Below are positions 25,003-34,653 of a DNA stretch of 64,000 nucleotides, in pieces (positions within the stretch are counted from its first letter, which is position 1; each line of letters begins with the position of its first letter). This DNA comes from CBDCOD01 sp965219665. Its GTDB lineage: Bacteria > Pseudomonadota > Gammaproteobacteria > CAKMZV01. The stretch is taken from contig CBDCOD010000019.1 in the NCBI GenBank assembly GCA_965219665.1, forward strand, positions 31,731 to 95,730, given 5' to 3'. The notes under the pieces were generated by a model. It ran no database searches and had not been told where the DNA came from. It saw only the letters and a list, made by a program, of their open reading frames with translations. The position numbers and the translations under genes were made by a program.

Positions 25003-26967
25003 ATGAATAATGTCCAATCAACTTTAGTAGAACTTCGTCGCTTTGAACCCACGAATACCTTCAAAGCGCAGGCAAACATAACCGCAGAGAAACTGCAAGC
25101 TCTATATGATAAAGCAGAAGCAGATTATGAAGGCTTTTGGGGGGATTTGGCCTGTGAGGAACTCACATGGAACACCCCTTTCACTCAAACCTTAGATAGC
25201 AGCAACACACCCTATTTTAGCTGGTTTTCTGATGGCAAAATCAATGTATCTGCTAACTGTATTGACCGCCATTTGGCAACACGGGGCGACCAAACTGCTA
25301 TTATCTTTGAAAATGAAGCTGGTGAATCTACAACCTACACATTCAAGGAGTTGCACCGCGCTGTTAGTCGATTTGCTAACGTGCTCAAAGCGCAAAATGT
25401 GCAGAAAGGAGATCGAGTTATTATTTATATGCCAATGACAGCACATGCTGTTTTTGCTATGCAAGCTTGTGCACGTATCGGCGCAACGCATTCAGTTGTT
25501 TTCGGCGGATTCTCTTCAGAAGCATTAAAAGATCGTATCATTGATGCAGAGGCAAAGGTGATTGTGACCGCCGATGGCAGTTTGAGAGGAGGGCGTCCTG
25601 TGCTATTAAAAAACACTGTAGATGCTGCTATTAGTGATGGAGCAGACTGTGTTGAAACTGTTATTGTCCTCAAAAATTACGGCAATGATGTTGATATGGT
25701 TGCATCACGTGATATTTGGTGGCATGAAGCAGAAAATGGTGTTTCTGATGACTGCGCTCCCGTTCCTGTTGCGGCAGACCACCCGCTTTTTGTACTATAC
25801 ACTTCTGGCTCTACTGGGAAACCTAAAGGCGTGCAACACTCCAGTGCAGGCTATTTGCTCAATACAATCATAACTATGAAGTGGGTAATGGATATCAAGC
25901 CTGATAGTGATGTTTTTTGGTGTACGGCAGATGTTGGCTGGATTACTGGACATTCCTATGTATGTTACGGTCCATTAGCCTGCGGAGCAACCATTATGAT
26001 TTATGAAGGCGGTCCTATGGCACCTGACGCTGGCCGCTTCTGGAAAATATGCCAAGAACGTAATGTCAGCATTTTCTATACTGCCCCTACCGCTATCCGT
26101 GCATTGATGAAAGCAGGCGATGCGTTCCCTCAAAAATATGATTTGTCTAAAATCCGCTTATTAGGAACCGTTGGTGAGCCCATTAATCCTGAAGCCTGGA
26201 TGTGGTATCACCGTGTTATTGGTAACGAACAATGCCCTATTGTAGATACTTGGTGGCAAACTGAAACCGGTGCGAATATGATTGCACCAATACCTGGCGT
26301 AGTGGCAACCAAGCCTGGATCATGTACACGTCCCCTACCAGGCATTGCGATGGCTGTAGTAGATGAAACTGGCGAGCCCATACAGGAACCTAACAGCGGC
26401 GGTGCACTGGTCATCACCAAACCTTGGCCATCTATGCTACGTACCGTATTTAACAATGATGAGCGCTACATAGACGCTTACTGGTCGCTATTTAATAACC
26501 GTTATTACGTAGCTGGAGACAACGCTCGTTTTGATGAAGATGGCTACTTTTGGATTATGGGACGCATGGATGATGTACTCAACGTCTCAGGGCATCGTTT
26601 AGGAACTATGGAAATTGAGTCCGCCCTCGTAAGCCATGATCGCATAGCTGAGGCTGCTGTTATTGGCCGCCCACACGATGTAAAAGGTGAATCAGTATTA
26701 GCATTTGTTATTCCTATCGGTGACCGCCCTCAAGGAGACGGAGCAGAGCAGTTGGCAAAGGAGTTGCGTGACGTCATTACTAAGGAAATAGGCGCACTGG
26801 CAAAACCAGACGAAATCCGCTTTGTTGATAATTTACCTAAGACACGCTCTGGAAAAATCATGCGCCGCTTGCTCAAAGTCATTGGCAAAGGCGAAGAAGT
26901 GACGCAGGACACCTCTTCTCTTGAAAACCCCGATATTCTTAAACAAATGCAGGACTCTGGCTATTAG
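25003..26967 (+). CDS. acsA: Acetyl-CoA synthetase
   Basis: A 654-residue AMP-forming enzyme converting acetate, ATP and CoA to acetyl-CoA. YTSGSTGKPKGVQHSSAGY near residue 265 is the AMP-binding core, DTWWQTETG near 412 the adenine site, and PKTRSGKIMRRLLK near 614 holds the catalytic Lys that is a known acetylation target in the family. GGAGG lies upstream of ATG 25003. Together with isocitrate lyase it supports acetate use. Confidence 0.96.
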   Translation: MNNVQSTLVELRRFEPTNTFKAQANITAEKLQALYDKAEADYEGFWGDLACEELTWNTPFTQTLDSSNTPYFSWFSDGKINVSANCIDRHLATRGDQTAIIFENEAGESTTYTFKELHRAVSRFANVLKAQNVQKGDRVIIYMPMTAHAVFAMQACARIGATHSVVFGGFSSEALKDRIIDAEAKVIVTADGSLRGGRPVLLKNTVDAAISDGADCVETVIVLKNYGNDVDMVASRDIWWHEAENGVSDDCAPVPVAADHPLFVLYTSGSTGKPKGVQHSSAGYLLNTIITMKWVMDIKPDSDVFWCTADVGWITGHSYVCYGPLACGATIMIYEGGPMAPDAGRFWKICQERNVSIFYTAPTAIRALMKAGDAFPQKYDLSKIRLLGTVGEPINPEAWMWYHRVIGNEQCPIVDTWWQTETGANMIAPIPGVVATKPGSCTRPLPGIAMAVVDETGEPIQEPNSGGALVITKPWPSMLRTVFNNDERYIDAYWSLFNNRYYVAGDNARFDEDGYFWIMGRMDDVLNVSGHRLGTMEIESALVSHDRIAEAAVIGRPHDVKGESVLAFVIPIGDRPQGDGAEQLAKELRDVITKEIGALAKPDEIRFVDNLPKTRSGKIMRRLLKVIGKGEEVTQDTSSLENPDILKQMQDSGY

Positions 26968-27032
26968 CCGTGTACAGGAGAGGCATCCCCCCCGCCTCAC
27001 TACTTAGACATTATTTAGAAGGACGTTCTGCA

Positions 27033-29627
27033 CTAAAAAAGTTTGCGGCGCAAACTCTGTGCCTCTTCCTCACTTTGCGGCACATCAATAGCGGGCTCTA
27101 ACTGCCTAACTTCTTGCTGAGGCAAGTTTGTACTACGAAAGATTTCAAAGGTAACATCTTTTGAACGTATGCCTTGGCCCGCAAGCAAGCCATTCTTTTT
27201 ATTGATTTGCGCCGATACAATATTACTGGGCTTAGCTGGAAGTATCTCTGCTTCATCTTGCAATGCACTACGCATATAATCAATCCAAATAGGCAACGCC
27301 ACACGACTACCTGATTCCTTATTGCCCAATGGAGCAGGCAAATCCTTACCAACCCAAACTGTTGCGATAGTCTGACTGTTAAATCCAGCAAACCATGCAT
27401 CTACCTGATCATTCGTCGTGCCTGTTTTACCTGCAAGATCTTTACGCCGCAATACACGTGCTTTACGCCCTGTTCCAACCTGAATAACATCATGCATGAT
27501 ATCACGCATAATGTACATGACATCTTCATCTAATACTCGTTTTGCTGTACCTTGGGTCCCCTCCGCACAAAGGGTACAAACCTCTAACCCTTTGTATTCA
27601 TAAACACTATTACCTTCAGAATCTTCTATTCTTGCCACTAAATAGGGCTCTATCTGATAGCCCCCATTTGCAAAAACAGCATAACCTAAAGTAATATCCA
27701 GCGGCGACATGGGAACAGTACCCAATGCAATAGATAAGTCATTATGCTCCCTGAAAGTGGATTTTTTGTATCCAAATTTCTCCAGAAAATCAATTGTATA
27801 GCGTACACCAACCTGGTTCATTAAGCGCACAGACACCACATTGCGCGACTTAATCAATCCCTCCCTCAAGCGCGTAGGACCATAGTGACGACCTGAATAA
27901 TTTGACGGCTGCCATAAGCTACCTGTTACACTATTTTCAAAGGTGACTGGCGCATCATTAATGACATGGGCAGCACTGTAACCTCGCGACAACGCTGCGG
28001 TATAAACAAAAGGCTTGAATATGGAACCAGGCTGGCGGTTTGCCTGCACAGCACGATTATATTTATAGTCACGAAAGCTGTATCCACCAATTAAAGCATC
28101 AATTTTTCCATTTTGCACGCGCATACTCACCAAAGCAGCCTGTGCTATCGGCGCAGTGTTTAAGCGATATTGCCCCTCATTCTGCTCTAAATAGATGACT
28201 GATCCAATAGGCAAAACGTGCTCTATACTCACCTCATTACTCTCTTTCTCTATCAGCTGCCTTTGGTATTCAACCACGTTAACTAAAGTGCTAACCAACT
28301 CAACATGTGTCCCATCCGTTGATACGACGGCGATGAGCGTAGAGGCCTGTCCAAGAACTACAGTAACTGTTGTGTACTGTGGCTCATCGACCACACCGGG
28401 TAATGCCTCTCCCTCTACTAAAGACTCTACCGCTGGATACGTGCTTAAGTCAGCACTCAGTGCCCAGTCTACACTTTCTTTAGGCAATCTAAGCATCGCA
28501 ATTTGATTGCCTTCTACAGCTAATGCTACACCATTCTCACTGTTATCAACAATAACGGCTCGCTTCAAATGCTCCACTCTTTTCACTGTTTGAATAGCTT
28601 GCTTGAGTAATTGCTCATCCCAATCGCCCGTGTTACCGAATGAAAAAATCTTGGCAGGTCCTGGATACGGCTGCCTTCGATTATAGTTGAGCAGCTGTTT
28701 CTGCACGACAGTAGCCGCCGCGCTCTGGCGTGTCGAGCTAATTGTAGTAAACAGTTTATAGCCGCCTATATAAGCATCTTCTCCCAATATCTCCCTAGCC
28801 TTGATACGTGCCATTTCTGCTGCATGCCCTGCATCCACCTCAATATCCGCACCATGCAGTGAGGCATGCACAGATGTAGTTAACGCCTTATCATGCTCCC
28901 GCTTATCAATTAGCCCTTCGTTAAGCAAGAGTTTAAGGATATGATTTCGACGCTGTTTAGCGCGCGATGGGTTGATAATAGGATTATAGGCTGAAGGTGC
29001 TTTGGGCAACCCAGCCAACATAGCTGCTTCCGCAATAGTGAGCTCTTTCGCTGACTTACCATAATAGGTCTGTGCTGCTGTCTCAAAACCATACGATCGA
29101 TAACCCAGAAAAATCTTATTCATATAAAGCGTCAGAATTTCTTCTTTAGTCAATAGCTGCTCTAATCGCAGTGCAATAGCAATTTCACGTACCTTACGTA
29201 AATAACTTTTTTCTCTAGATAGAAAGTAATTGCGCGCTAGCTGCATAGTCAAAGTACTTGCACCTTGTGATTTTTTCCCCGTACGCACCAAAGCTACAAC
29301 TGCACGCGTTAAGCTTCGCAAATCCACACCAAAGTGTTCAAAAAATCTTTTGTCCTCTGCAACCAGCAAAGCATCTTTTAAGTGCTGTGGAATCTCTTCA
29401 TACGAGAGCAAATAGCGCCTAGTTGCACCTACCTCGCTCATTAGTTTTCCATCCGCAGTATATATGCGCAATGGCACGCTCAAATCAATTTTTTTAATAC
29501 TAGCAACATCTGGCAAACTAGGTTTTATTTCCGCATAATAGTACCAAGTCGCACTGCCAAGAACCAGCACAGCTCCTGCAATACCTATCTGCACAAATAG
29601 ACGAAAATATTTAAAAAAATGAGACAT
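27033..29627 (-). CDS. mrcA: Penicillin-binding protein 1A
   Basis: An 864-residue class A PBP anchored by an N-terminal membrane helix (about 10-30). The GT51 transglycosylase has EDKRFFEHFGVD near residue 92, GASTLTMQLARN near 118 and the LTKEEILTLYMN segment near 155. The transpeptidase domain has SIFKPF (SxxK) near 533, SRN near 591 and KTGTTN near 715. An OB-like linker lies between. It polymerises and cross-links peptidoglycan at the cell periphery. No comM or pil genes flank it. Confidence 0.93.
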   Translation of the reverse strand: MSHFFKYFRLFVQIGIAGAVLVLGSATWYYYAEIKPSLPDVASIKKIDLSVPLRIYTADGKLMSEVGATRRYLLSYEEIPQHLKDALLVAEDKRFFEHFGVDLRSLTRAVVALVRTGKKSQGASTLTMQLARNYFLSREKSYLRKVREIAIALRLEQLLTKEEILTLYMNKIFLGYRSYGFETAAQTYYGKSAKELTIAEAAMLAGLPKAPSAYNPIINPSRAKQRRNHILKLLLNEGLIDKREHDKALTTSVHASLHGADIEVDAGHAAEMARIKAREILGEDAYIGGYKLFTTISSTRQSAAATVVQKQLLNYNRRQPYPGPAKIFSFGNTGDWDEQLLKQAIQTVKRVEHLKRAVIVDNSENGVALAVEGNQIAMLRLPKESVDWALSADLSTYPAVESLVEGEALPGVVDEPQYTTVTVVLGQASTLIAVVSTDGTHVELVSTLVNVVEYQRQLIEKESNEVSIEHVLPIGSVIYLEQNEGQYRLNTAPIAQAALVSMRVQNGKIDALIGGYSFRDYKYNRAVQANRQPGSIFKPFVYTAALSRGYSAAHVINDAPVTFENSVTGSLWQPSNYSGRHYGPTRLREGLIKSRNVVSVRLMNQVGVRYTIDFLEKFGYKKSTFREHNDLSIALGTVPMSPLDITLGYAVFANGGYQIEPYLVARIEDSEGNSVYEYKGLEVCTLCAEGTQGTAKRVLDEDVMYIMRDIMHDVIQVGTGRKARVLRRKDLAGKTGTTNDQVDAWFAGFNSQTIATVWVGKDLPAPLGNKESGSRVALPIWIDYMRSALQDEAEILPAKPSNIVSAQINKKNGLLAGQGIRSKDVTFEIFRSTNLPQQEVRQLEPAIDVPQSEEEAQSLRRKLF

Positions 29628-29781
29628 GATCTTTCAGTTACAATCTGTAGTCATTGTACGGCATTGGCAACTATATTTTCTGACCCCTTTAACATGAACA
29701 GTCATATACGCTCATTCACCAATAAATATTAAGAATGCCACTGGTAAAACCCTGCATTTGTATCTACACGGAAAACGAAAA

Positions 29782-29973
29782 ATGAAACGCATAACCATCA
29801 TAGGAACGTACTCCCAATTTATCAAAGCAGGTTCTCCTAAAGCAAAATTGCACGAGGCAACCACAGGGCAAATATTAGAAGAAACAGACCGCTCTGCTTA
29901 TAATGCAGAAATACATAGTAATGGTCATGCCAGTCAGCGCATTGTAAAGACGCTACTACAGCAACCTTGCTAA
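29782..29973 (+). CDS. Small hypothetical protein (63 aa)
   Basis: A 63-residue open frame from ATG 29782, 20 bp before the glycosyltransferase gene on the same strand. It begins MKRITIIGTYSQFIKAG and has no membrane segment or domain I recognise. The first residues resemble a beta-strand/turn like that of a Rossmann start, but the frame is too short for a complete fold. There is no strong ribosome site. It may be a genuine small gene or chance. Confidence 0.35.
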   Translation: MKRITIIGTYSQFIKAGSPKAKLHEATTGQILEETDRSAYNAEIHSNGHASQRIVKTLLQQPC

Positions 29974-29992
29974 CCTATCAGTGAATAGTATC

Positions 29993-31147
29993 ATGGCAAA
30001 AAAAATAGTTTTTATTACGCCACATTACGTAAATCAGAAGCGCCGCACAGGGTTTTACTGGCTTGCCGATGGCTATCATCAATTGGGCTGGGAGGTGCTT
30101 TTCTTTACAGCACCTTTTAGCTTTATATCTATACTCAATCGCGATAACCGCTTACAGTACGGTTTGTGGGAAAATCGTAATAAATGGACCGAATATAAAC
30201 CTTCATTTTTCTCTTACATCCACTTTTCTTGGCTGCATAAAGTAGACTTATCACAGTCTCCACTCAAAAAATTGGGGCAATGGATCAACCCTCTATTATC
30301 CTGGCTAGTCGACAGAACACCTCTCTCATTTGGCGCAAGTCATGCTTTCATTGCCTCAGCAGATATTATCGTATATGAAAGTGCCCCTCCTTTAGAATGG
30401 GCTAAACATATCCGAAAAATAAATCCAAACGCACAATTTGTCTATAGGGTATCAGATGATTTAGATATACTGCGTGTACATCAGGACACCAAAGCATTTG
30501 AGCGGCACAACCTCCATTTATTTAACTATATCAGTTGTCCCTGCCAGGCGATTTATGCCAAATTGCAGCGCTTTAATCAGCAGGCTTGCATCTACTTAGA
30601 CTACCATGGGATTAACAAAATTTATTTTTCACAAAAAACCGTCAATCCTTTCGCAAACTCACAGTATAAAAAACACGCTGTTTTTGTTGGTATTAGTCAT
30701 ATAGACTATCACTTTCTACGCCATGCCCCCTCTGTTTTTCCTGATTGGTCTTTTCACTATATTGGCCCCTTAGAGGAAAACATAAGCAGCGAGAATGTTA
30801 CGCTGCATGGTGAAATCCCTTTTGAGGAGACCATTCCCTTCATTCAGCACGCACATATTGGACTACAGGCATGCCAATATGCACCAGGGGCTGAAACACT
30901 AACCGATAGCCTCAAAGTGCTGCAATATACCCACTGTGGTTTAGCGATTGTCGCCCCCGATTTTTTGCAAACCAGCCGCCCTAATACGTTCTATTACCAG
31001 CAAGGTTCTGAGGTCAGCATACAAAAGGCGTTACAACAAGCAGGAACTTATTCAAAAGAGCAAGACACGACAGACTACCAAATTCAATCTTGGGAAGAAT
31101 TGGCTAAAAAAATAACAAAGTGCTTAGACGCTCAATATCAGCAATGA
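29993..31147 (+). CDS. GumK-like glycosyltransferase
   Basis: A 384-residue protein of GT-B shape. The N-terminus IVFITPHYVNQKRRTGFYWL, the middle VYRVSDDLD and the C-terminal nucleotide-sugar half (FVGISHIDYHF onward, with GLQACQYAPGAETLTDSLK near 300) resemble GumK-type glucuronosyltransferases, which add a sugar to lipid-linked intermediates on the inner leaflet. ATG 29993 is used; an in-frame GTG lies 12 bp upstream. It stands alone, without other polysaccharide genes nearby, so the acceptor is unknown. Confidence 0.7.
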   Translation: MAKKIVFITPHYVNQKRRTGFYWLADGYHQLGWEVLFFTAPFSFISILNRDNRLQYGLWENRNKWTEYKPSFFSYIHFSWLHKVDLSQSPLKKLGQWINPLLSWLVDRTPLSFGASHAFIASADIIVYESAPPLEWAKHIRKINPNAQFVYRVSDDLDILRVHQDTKAFERHNLHLFNYISCPCQAIYAKLQRFNQQACIYLDYHGINKIYFSQKTVNPFANSQYKKHAVFVGISHIDYHFLRHAPSVFPDWSFHYIGPLEENISSENVTLHGEIPFEETIPFIQHAHIGLQACQYAPGAETLTDSLKVLQYTHCGLAIVAPDFLQTSRPNTFYYQQGSEVSIQKALQQAGTYSKEQDTTDYQIQSWEELAKKITKCLDAQYQQ

Positions 31148-31161
31148 GCACGGAAACACCT

Positions 31162-32097
31162 TTAAGAAGGCAGTGATTCCCAAGGGTTTATCTTACCTAG
31201 AATTTCATACAGCCTTACATAACTCCGGTAGCGATCAGGGTCAATATAACCGTCTGCAACCGCCTTTTGAATAGCACACTTAGGCTCGTTCTTATGCTTA
31301 CAATCACGAAATTGACAGTGCCCCAAATACGGCTCAAACTCATCCCAGTACCCATCTAAATGCTCAGGCACATCAATATCCACCTCACGCACACCTGGGG
31401 CATCAACTACACTACCCGATGAGCTAGGGAACGGATGTAGAATGGTATGCGTTGTTGTATGCACTCCGTAGCCAGAATAGTCTGAAAGCTGCTTAGTCTT
31501 CAGGTGCAATCCTGGAATGAGCGCGTTACTTAAACTAGATTTTCCAACACCTGATAACCCAACCAACAAAACGGTACTATTCTTTAGCATAACACGTAAG
31601 GCATCAACGCTGGCAGCACAATGGATACTACCTACCCAGCAATCCACAGCAGTTCCAGAAAAACGCTGTTTGATAGCTTGGCTCCACTCCTCAAAGCAAG
31701 CCAAGTCTGATTTATTTAGTAGCAGCACCGGGGTTATATTTTGCAATTTCGCCGCTAATATCCATGTATCAATAAAATCCATAGAGGCTTTAGGAGCACA
31801 AGTAATGACAATACCGAGAATATCTATATTCGCAGCCACCACCCTATTTTCACGCTTATGACGCAATCTGGCCACAACATTCTGACGCGCCATAATGTGG
31901 CGAATAACACCTGATTCTGCACGAACGAAATCCCCTGCAATAGGACGTAATGATGCAGGATGTTTCAAAATTACTGCTTTAGGGACATCTAATGCCTGAA
32001 CCGCCTCCAAAGGTTGGCACAAGGCATCTAAGCCAAAATGAGCAAGCACCTTATGGGTTGCTCCATCTGTTAAATAACTATTATGCGATTTGGTCAA
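31162..32097 (-). CDS. rsgA: Small-subunit assembly GTPase RsgA
   Basis: A 311-residue circularly permuted GTPase. In sequence order the motifs are NKSD (G4) near residue 122, GLSGVGKSSLSNAL (G1) near 178, and DAPGVRE (G3) near 226. The C-terminal zinc domain, HCQFRDCKHKNEPKCAI, is intact. An N-terminal OB fold covers about residues 30-90. It checks 30S maturation. The gene overlaps the pterin dehydratase gene by 17 bp. Confidence 0.95.
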   Translation of the reverse strand: MTKSHNSYLTDGATHKVLAHFGLDALCQPLEAVQALDVPKAVILKHPASLRPIAGDFVRAESGVIRHIMARQNVVARLRHKRENRVVAANIDILGIVITCAPKASMDFIDTWILAAKLQNITPVLLLNKSDLACFEEWSQAIKQRFSGTAVDCWVGSIHCAASVDALRVMLKNSTVLLVGLSGVGKSSLSNALIPGLHLKTKQLSDYSGYGVHTTTHTILHPFPSSSGSVVDAPGVREVDIDVPEHLDGYWDEFEPYLGHCQFRDCKHKNEPKCAIQKAVADGYIDPDRYRSYVRLYEILGKINPWESLPS

Positions 32098-32437
32098 TTT
32101 TTGCAGCTAAGATAAGATCATTTATGCTGAGACTTTGGATGCTATGTGTTGTGTATTCAACACGCAAGCAACTATACTCCAAAGTCATTTTGGGATGGTG
32201 GTTATACTGTTCTGCTAGCAATACGACACGTTGAAGCAAAGCACACAGCTCAATATATGGCTGATAAAATGTACGCTCTATAGAGCGATACGTTAATGAT
32301 ACCTGCCAGTTCGGAATCTGCTGCATGAGCCCATCTATTAATGGAATATTGAGTACACTATCCCCCTTACATACAGGACGCACCTGCTGCGCCAACAACG
32401 GCATATTAATTAAGTCAATTTTATTGATACCTCTCAT
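32081..32437 (-). CDS. Pterin-4a-carbinolamine dehydratase family protein
   Basis: A 118-residue (107 from the inner ATG 32404) PCD/DCoH-like protein. AEQYNHHPKMTLEYSCLRVEY near residue 69 contains the conserved His-His-Pro and Tyr of the active site, followed by TTHSIQSLSINDLILAAKID, the family C-terminal helix. IPNWQVS near 46 is the usual start of the fold. Members recycle 4a-hydroxytetrahydrobiopterin or act in molybdopterin or folate chemistry; no phenylalanine hydroxylase is nearby. It is 18 bp downstream of lptD and overlaps rsgA. Confidence 0.8.
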   Translation of the reverse strand: MRGINKIDLINMPLLAQQVRPVCKGDSVLNIPLIDGLMQQIPNWQVSLTYRSIERTFYQPYIELCALLQRVVLLAEQYNHHPKMTLEYSCLRVEYTTHSIQSLSINDLILAAKIDQIA

Positions 32438-32455
32438 TATTTTTATTGTAGCGTA

Positions 32456-34648
32456 CTATTGACTAAATCCTTGAGAGCGATCAAACAAAATTTGTCCCGC
32501 CTCTTTATGCCCCACTGATATTAAGCCCTTGAAAACCAACTCAATACGAAATTCGCTGGGTCTCTCATCCAAACTGGTCTCTTCTAAACTGCCTAAACGA
32601 CTATCCACAAAAAAATTCAATTGCCAGCAACAGTCATCATAACTAAAACCAAGCAGTAAATCATTTAAGCGACTTCCGTCAATACTATAATTTACTAAAT
32701 GAGAGAAACGCCAGTTAGCATCAAGTGCCACGCTGCTACCAAAAGCAAGAAAGCGGAACAAATTATTAGACTCCACATTACCCTCACGCAAGAAATTTAG
32801 ACGTGCCGCACTGTTACGTTTTTCCACTAAAATATTTGCACTGAAAAAATTGACTGTCTGCAAATCATCACTCCATTGTGCAGCGGTATCTATATTCCAA
32901 ATATTTTGTCTATATACAATCTCAGTAAATATATCTTCAAAAGGCTGGTTATTAGAACGGGTAACCGTTGGGGTTGTTATATCGAAATTTCTACCAATAC
33001 TGGCACGAATGTAGCTTTGGGAGGGCAGGTGAATGGCTTCTTGATTAAGCGCAAGCACAAAACGATTAGCATCACCCATCCGATCTTCACCATTAAAAAC
33101 TAAAGGGTCATATAGTTGCTGTAATACAGTAATCGTTCTGTTACTAGCATCAAAACTAGGCAAGTGATCTTGGCGAACAAAAGGCACATAAATATAGTGG
33201 ACTGTTGGAATCAGTGTGGTCTGAAAATCTCCACGCAGCCAGCTAGGAGTATTCTCAATATAGAAATCAACTCCCGTATGCATGTAAGCATTAGCAAAAC
33301 TAAATGTTGTGTCCCCATCACTATTTTCTCTCAGCAGCTGATAGTGATTATAGCGACCACCTGCTTCGGTTTCTATGCGGTAACTACTTTTAGTATAATG
33401 CCAGCGCCAATAAGGATTCAGCACAAAACGCTGCCCTTCAGCGCGCTCTGTCTGCACTGTATCAGGATTGACAAACTGTGCGTATTGACCCCTGAATGTA
33501 AAAGTAGAACGGCCTTCTCTATCAATATATTGTGTATGATCAACTTGAGGCAAACGTTGAAATGAGTCTAATTGTGGATTACTAAGAGACAAATTATCTC
33601 TAACCGATAACCGTGTACGAAATGCAGGTTGAGTGAATGTTAAGTATGCAAAACGCTCAAATGAACCTGATGGTCTATCTTCAAAAACATTAGGGGCGTT
33701 GTCATGAAAATTTCTCGGCGTATAGCGTGCAAAACGCGTATTAAATGTGAGTGCTTTCGTAAAATTAGTTTGATGCCTAATAAAAAAACGACTGAAATCT
33801 CTTGATTGGTTATTGGTGCTATTTAATATCGGATCATCTTGCAAAACAGAAGCCCGAATAACACCTTTTGAAGAAGCAGTAAGATAACGTCCTTCTCCAG
33901 ACAACAACGTACCACGATTATCTAACCATGTTGCATATAGCGTCGCATCATAATTAGGAGCCAAGTTAAAGTAAGCACCTTGATGATAGAAGGCAGCCTG
34001 CTCATTGTTACTATTTGCAGGCGTATAAGTACCAAAGGTAGGCAATAACAACCCTGAAGTCCGCTTGAGGCTAAAATGCAGGTATGGGGTGTAGAAAAAT
34101 GGTACCTGCTGGAACCACAATGTAGCATCCCACGCAGTAACACGCTCCTCTTCACGGTTATAACGCAACTTAGAAGCAGCCGCATGCCAAGCAACTGTCT
34201 CGCGCCTCCCAGGACATACGGTAATATAGGATGGTTCAACAACTGCATGAGTGTCCTCATAACTGGCCTCATCCGACCAAATACGGTAGCGTCCCTGCTG
34301 CAAAAAAACATTATTTAAGGCATGAAAGCGACCTGTTCGAGGGGTAAATTGGAGACTATCCGATGCTATATCCATTTCAGGGTGATTCACTGATACACTA
34401 CCTTGTGCTGTATAGCCTACCTTTTGACCACCCAAAAGCACTTGACTCTGTATGCTAATATTTTCAGGCCTGGAAGTTAGCGGAGGACATAGCGCAAATA
34501 AACCCTCCTTAAGATCCACCTTTGACTCAGCTAAAGCAGTCAAAGTTAGGCTACAAAGCATATATGATATTAAAATGAAGCGAATTTTTTTACACACCAA
34601 AATAGTACACGAATAGTTTGACCGGAGATAGACTGTAGTAGTTGACAT
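32456..34648 (-). CDS. lptD: LPS-assembly outer membrane protein LptD
   Basis: A 730-residue outer membrane beta-barrel that inserts LPS into the outer leaflet with LptE. The N-terminal OstA-type jellyroll lies at about residues 65-160 (VLLGGQKVGYTAQGSVSV, then SDEASYEDTHAVVEP), followed by the barrel domain from about 190. Cys residues near 53 and 144 are candidates for the conserved disulfide. ATG 34648 gives a long n-region before the signal peptide; an in-frame GTG at 34597 would give a cleaner signal (CKKIRFILISYMLCSLTLTA). The start is 5 bp from the divergent amgK start. surA, which often follows, is absent. Confidence 0.9.
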   Translation of the reverse strand: MSTTTVYLRSNYSCTILVCKKIRFILISYMLCSLTLTALAESKVDLKEGLFALCPPLTSRPENISIQSQVLLGGQKVGYTAQGSVSVNHPEMDIASDSLQFTPRTGRFHALNNVFLQQGRYRIWSDEASYEDTHAVVEPSYITVCPGRRETVAWHAAASKLRYNREEERVTAWDATLWFQQVPFFYTPYLHFSLKRTSGLLLPTFGTYTPANSNNEQAAFYHQGAYFNLAPNYDATLYATWLDNRGTLLSGEGRYLTASSKGVIRASVLQDDPILNSTNNQSRDFSRFFIRHQTNFTKALTFNTRFARYTPRNFHDNAPNVFEDRPSGSFERFAYLTFTQPAFRTRLSVRDNLSLSNPQLDSFQRLPQVDHTQYIDREGRSTFTFRGQYAQFVNPDTVQTERAEGQRFVLNPYWRWHYTKSSYRIETEAGGRYNHYQLLRENSDGDTTFSFANAYMHTGVDFYIENTPSWLRGDFQTTLIPTVHYIYVPFVRQDHLPSFDASNRTITVLQQLYDPLVFNGEDRMGDANRFVLALNQEAIHLPSQSYIRASIGRNFDITTPTVTRSNNQPFEDIFTEIVYRQNIWNIDTAAQWSDDLQTVNFFSANILVEKRNSAARLNFLREGNVESNNLFRFLAFGSSVALDANWRFSHLVNYSIDGSRLNDLLLGFSYDDCCWQLNFFVDSRLGSLEETSLDERPSEFRIELVFKGLISVGHKEAGQILFDRSQGFSQ

Positions 34649-34653
34649 AGTGC

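Noticed and set aside
26978..27000. GAGGC/GCCTC hairpin after acsA
   Set aside because: Five-bp stem with a C-rich loop and no following T run; not a convincing terminator.
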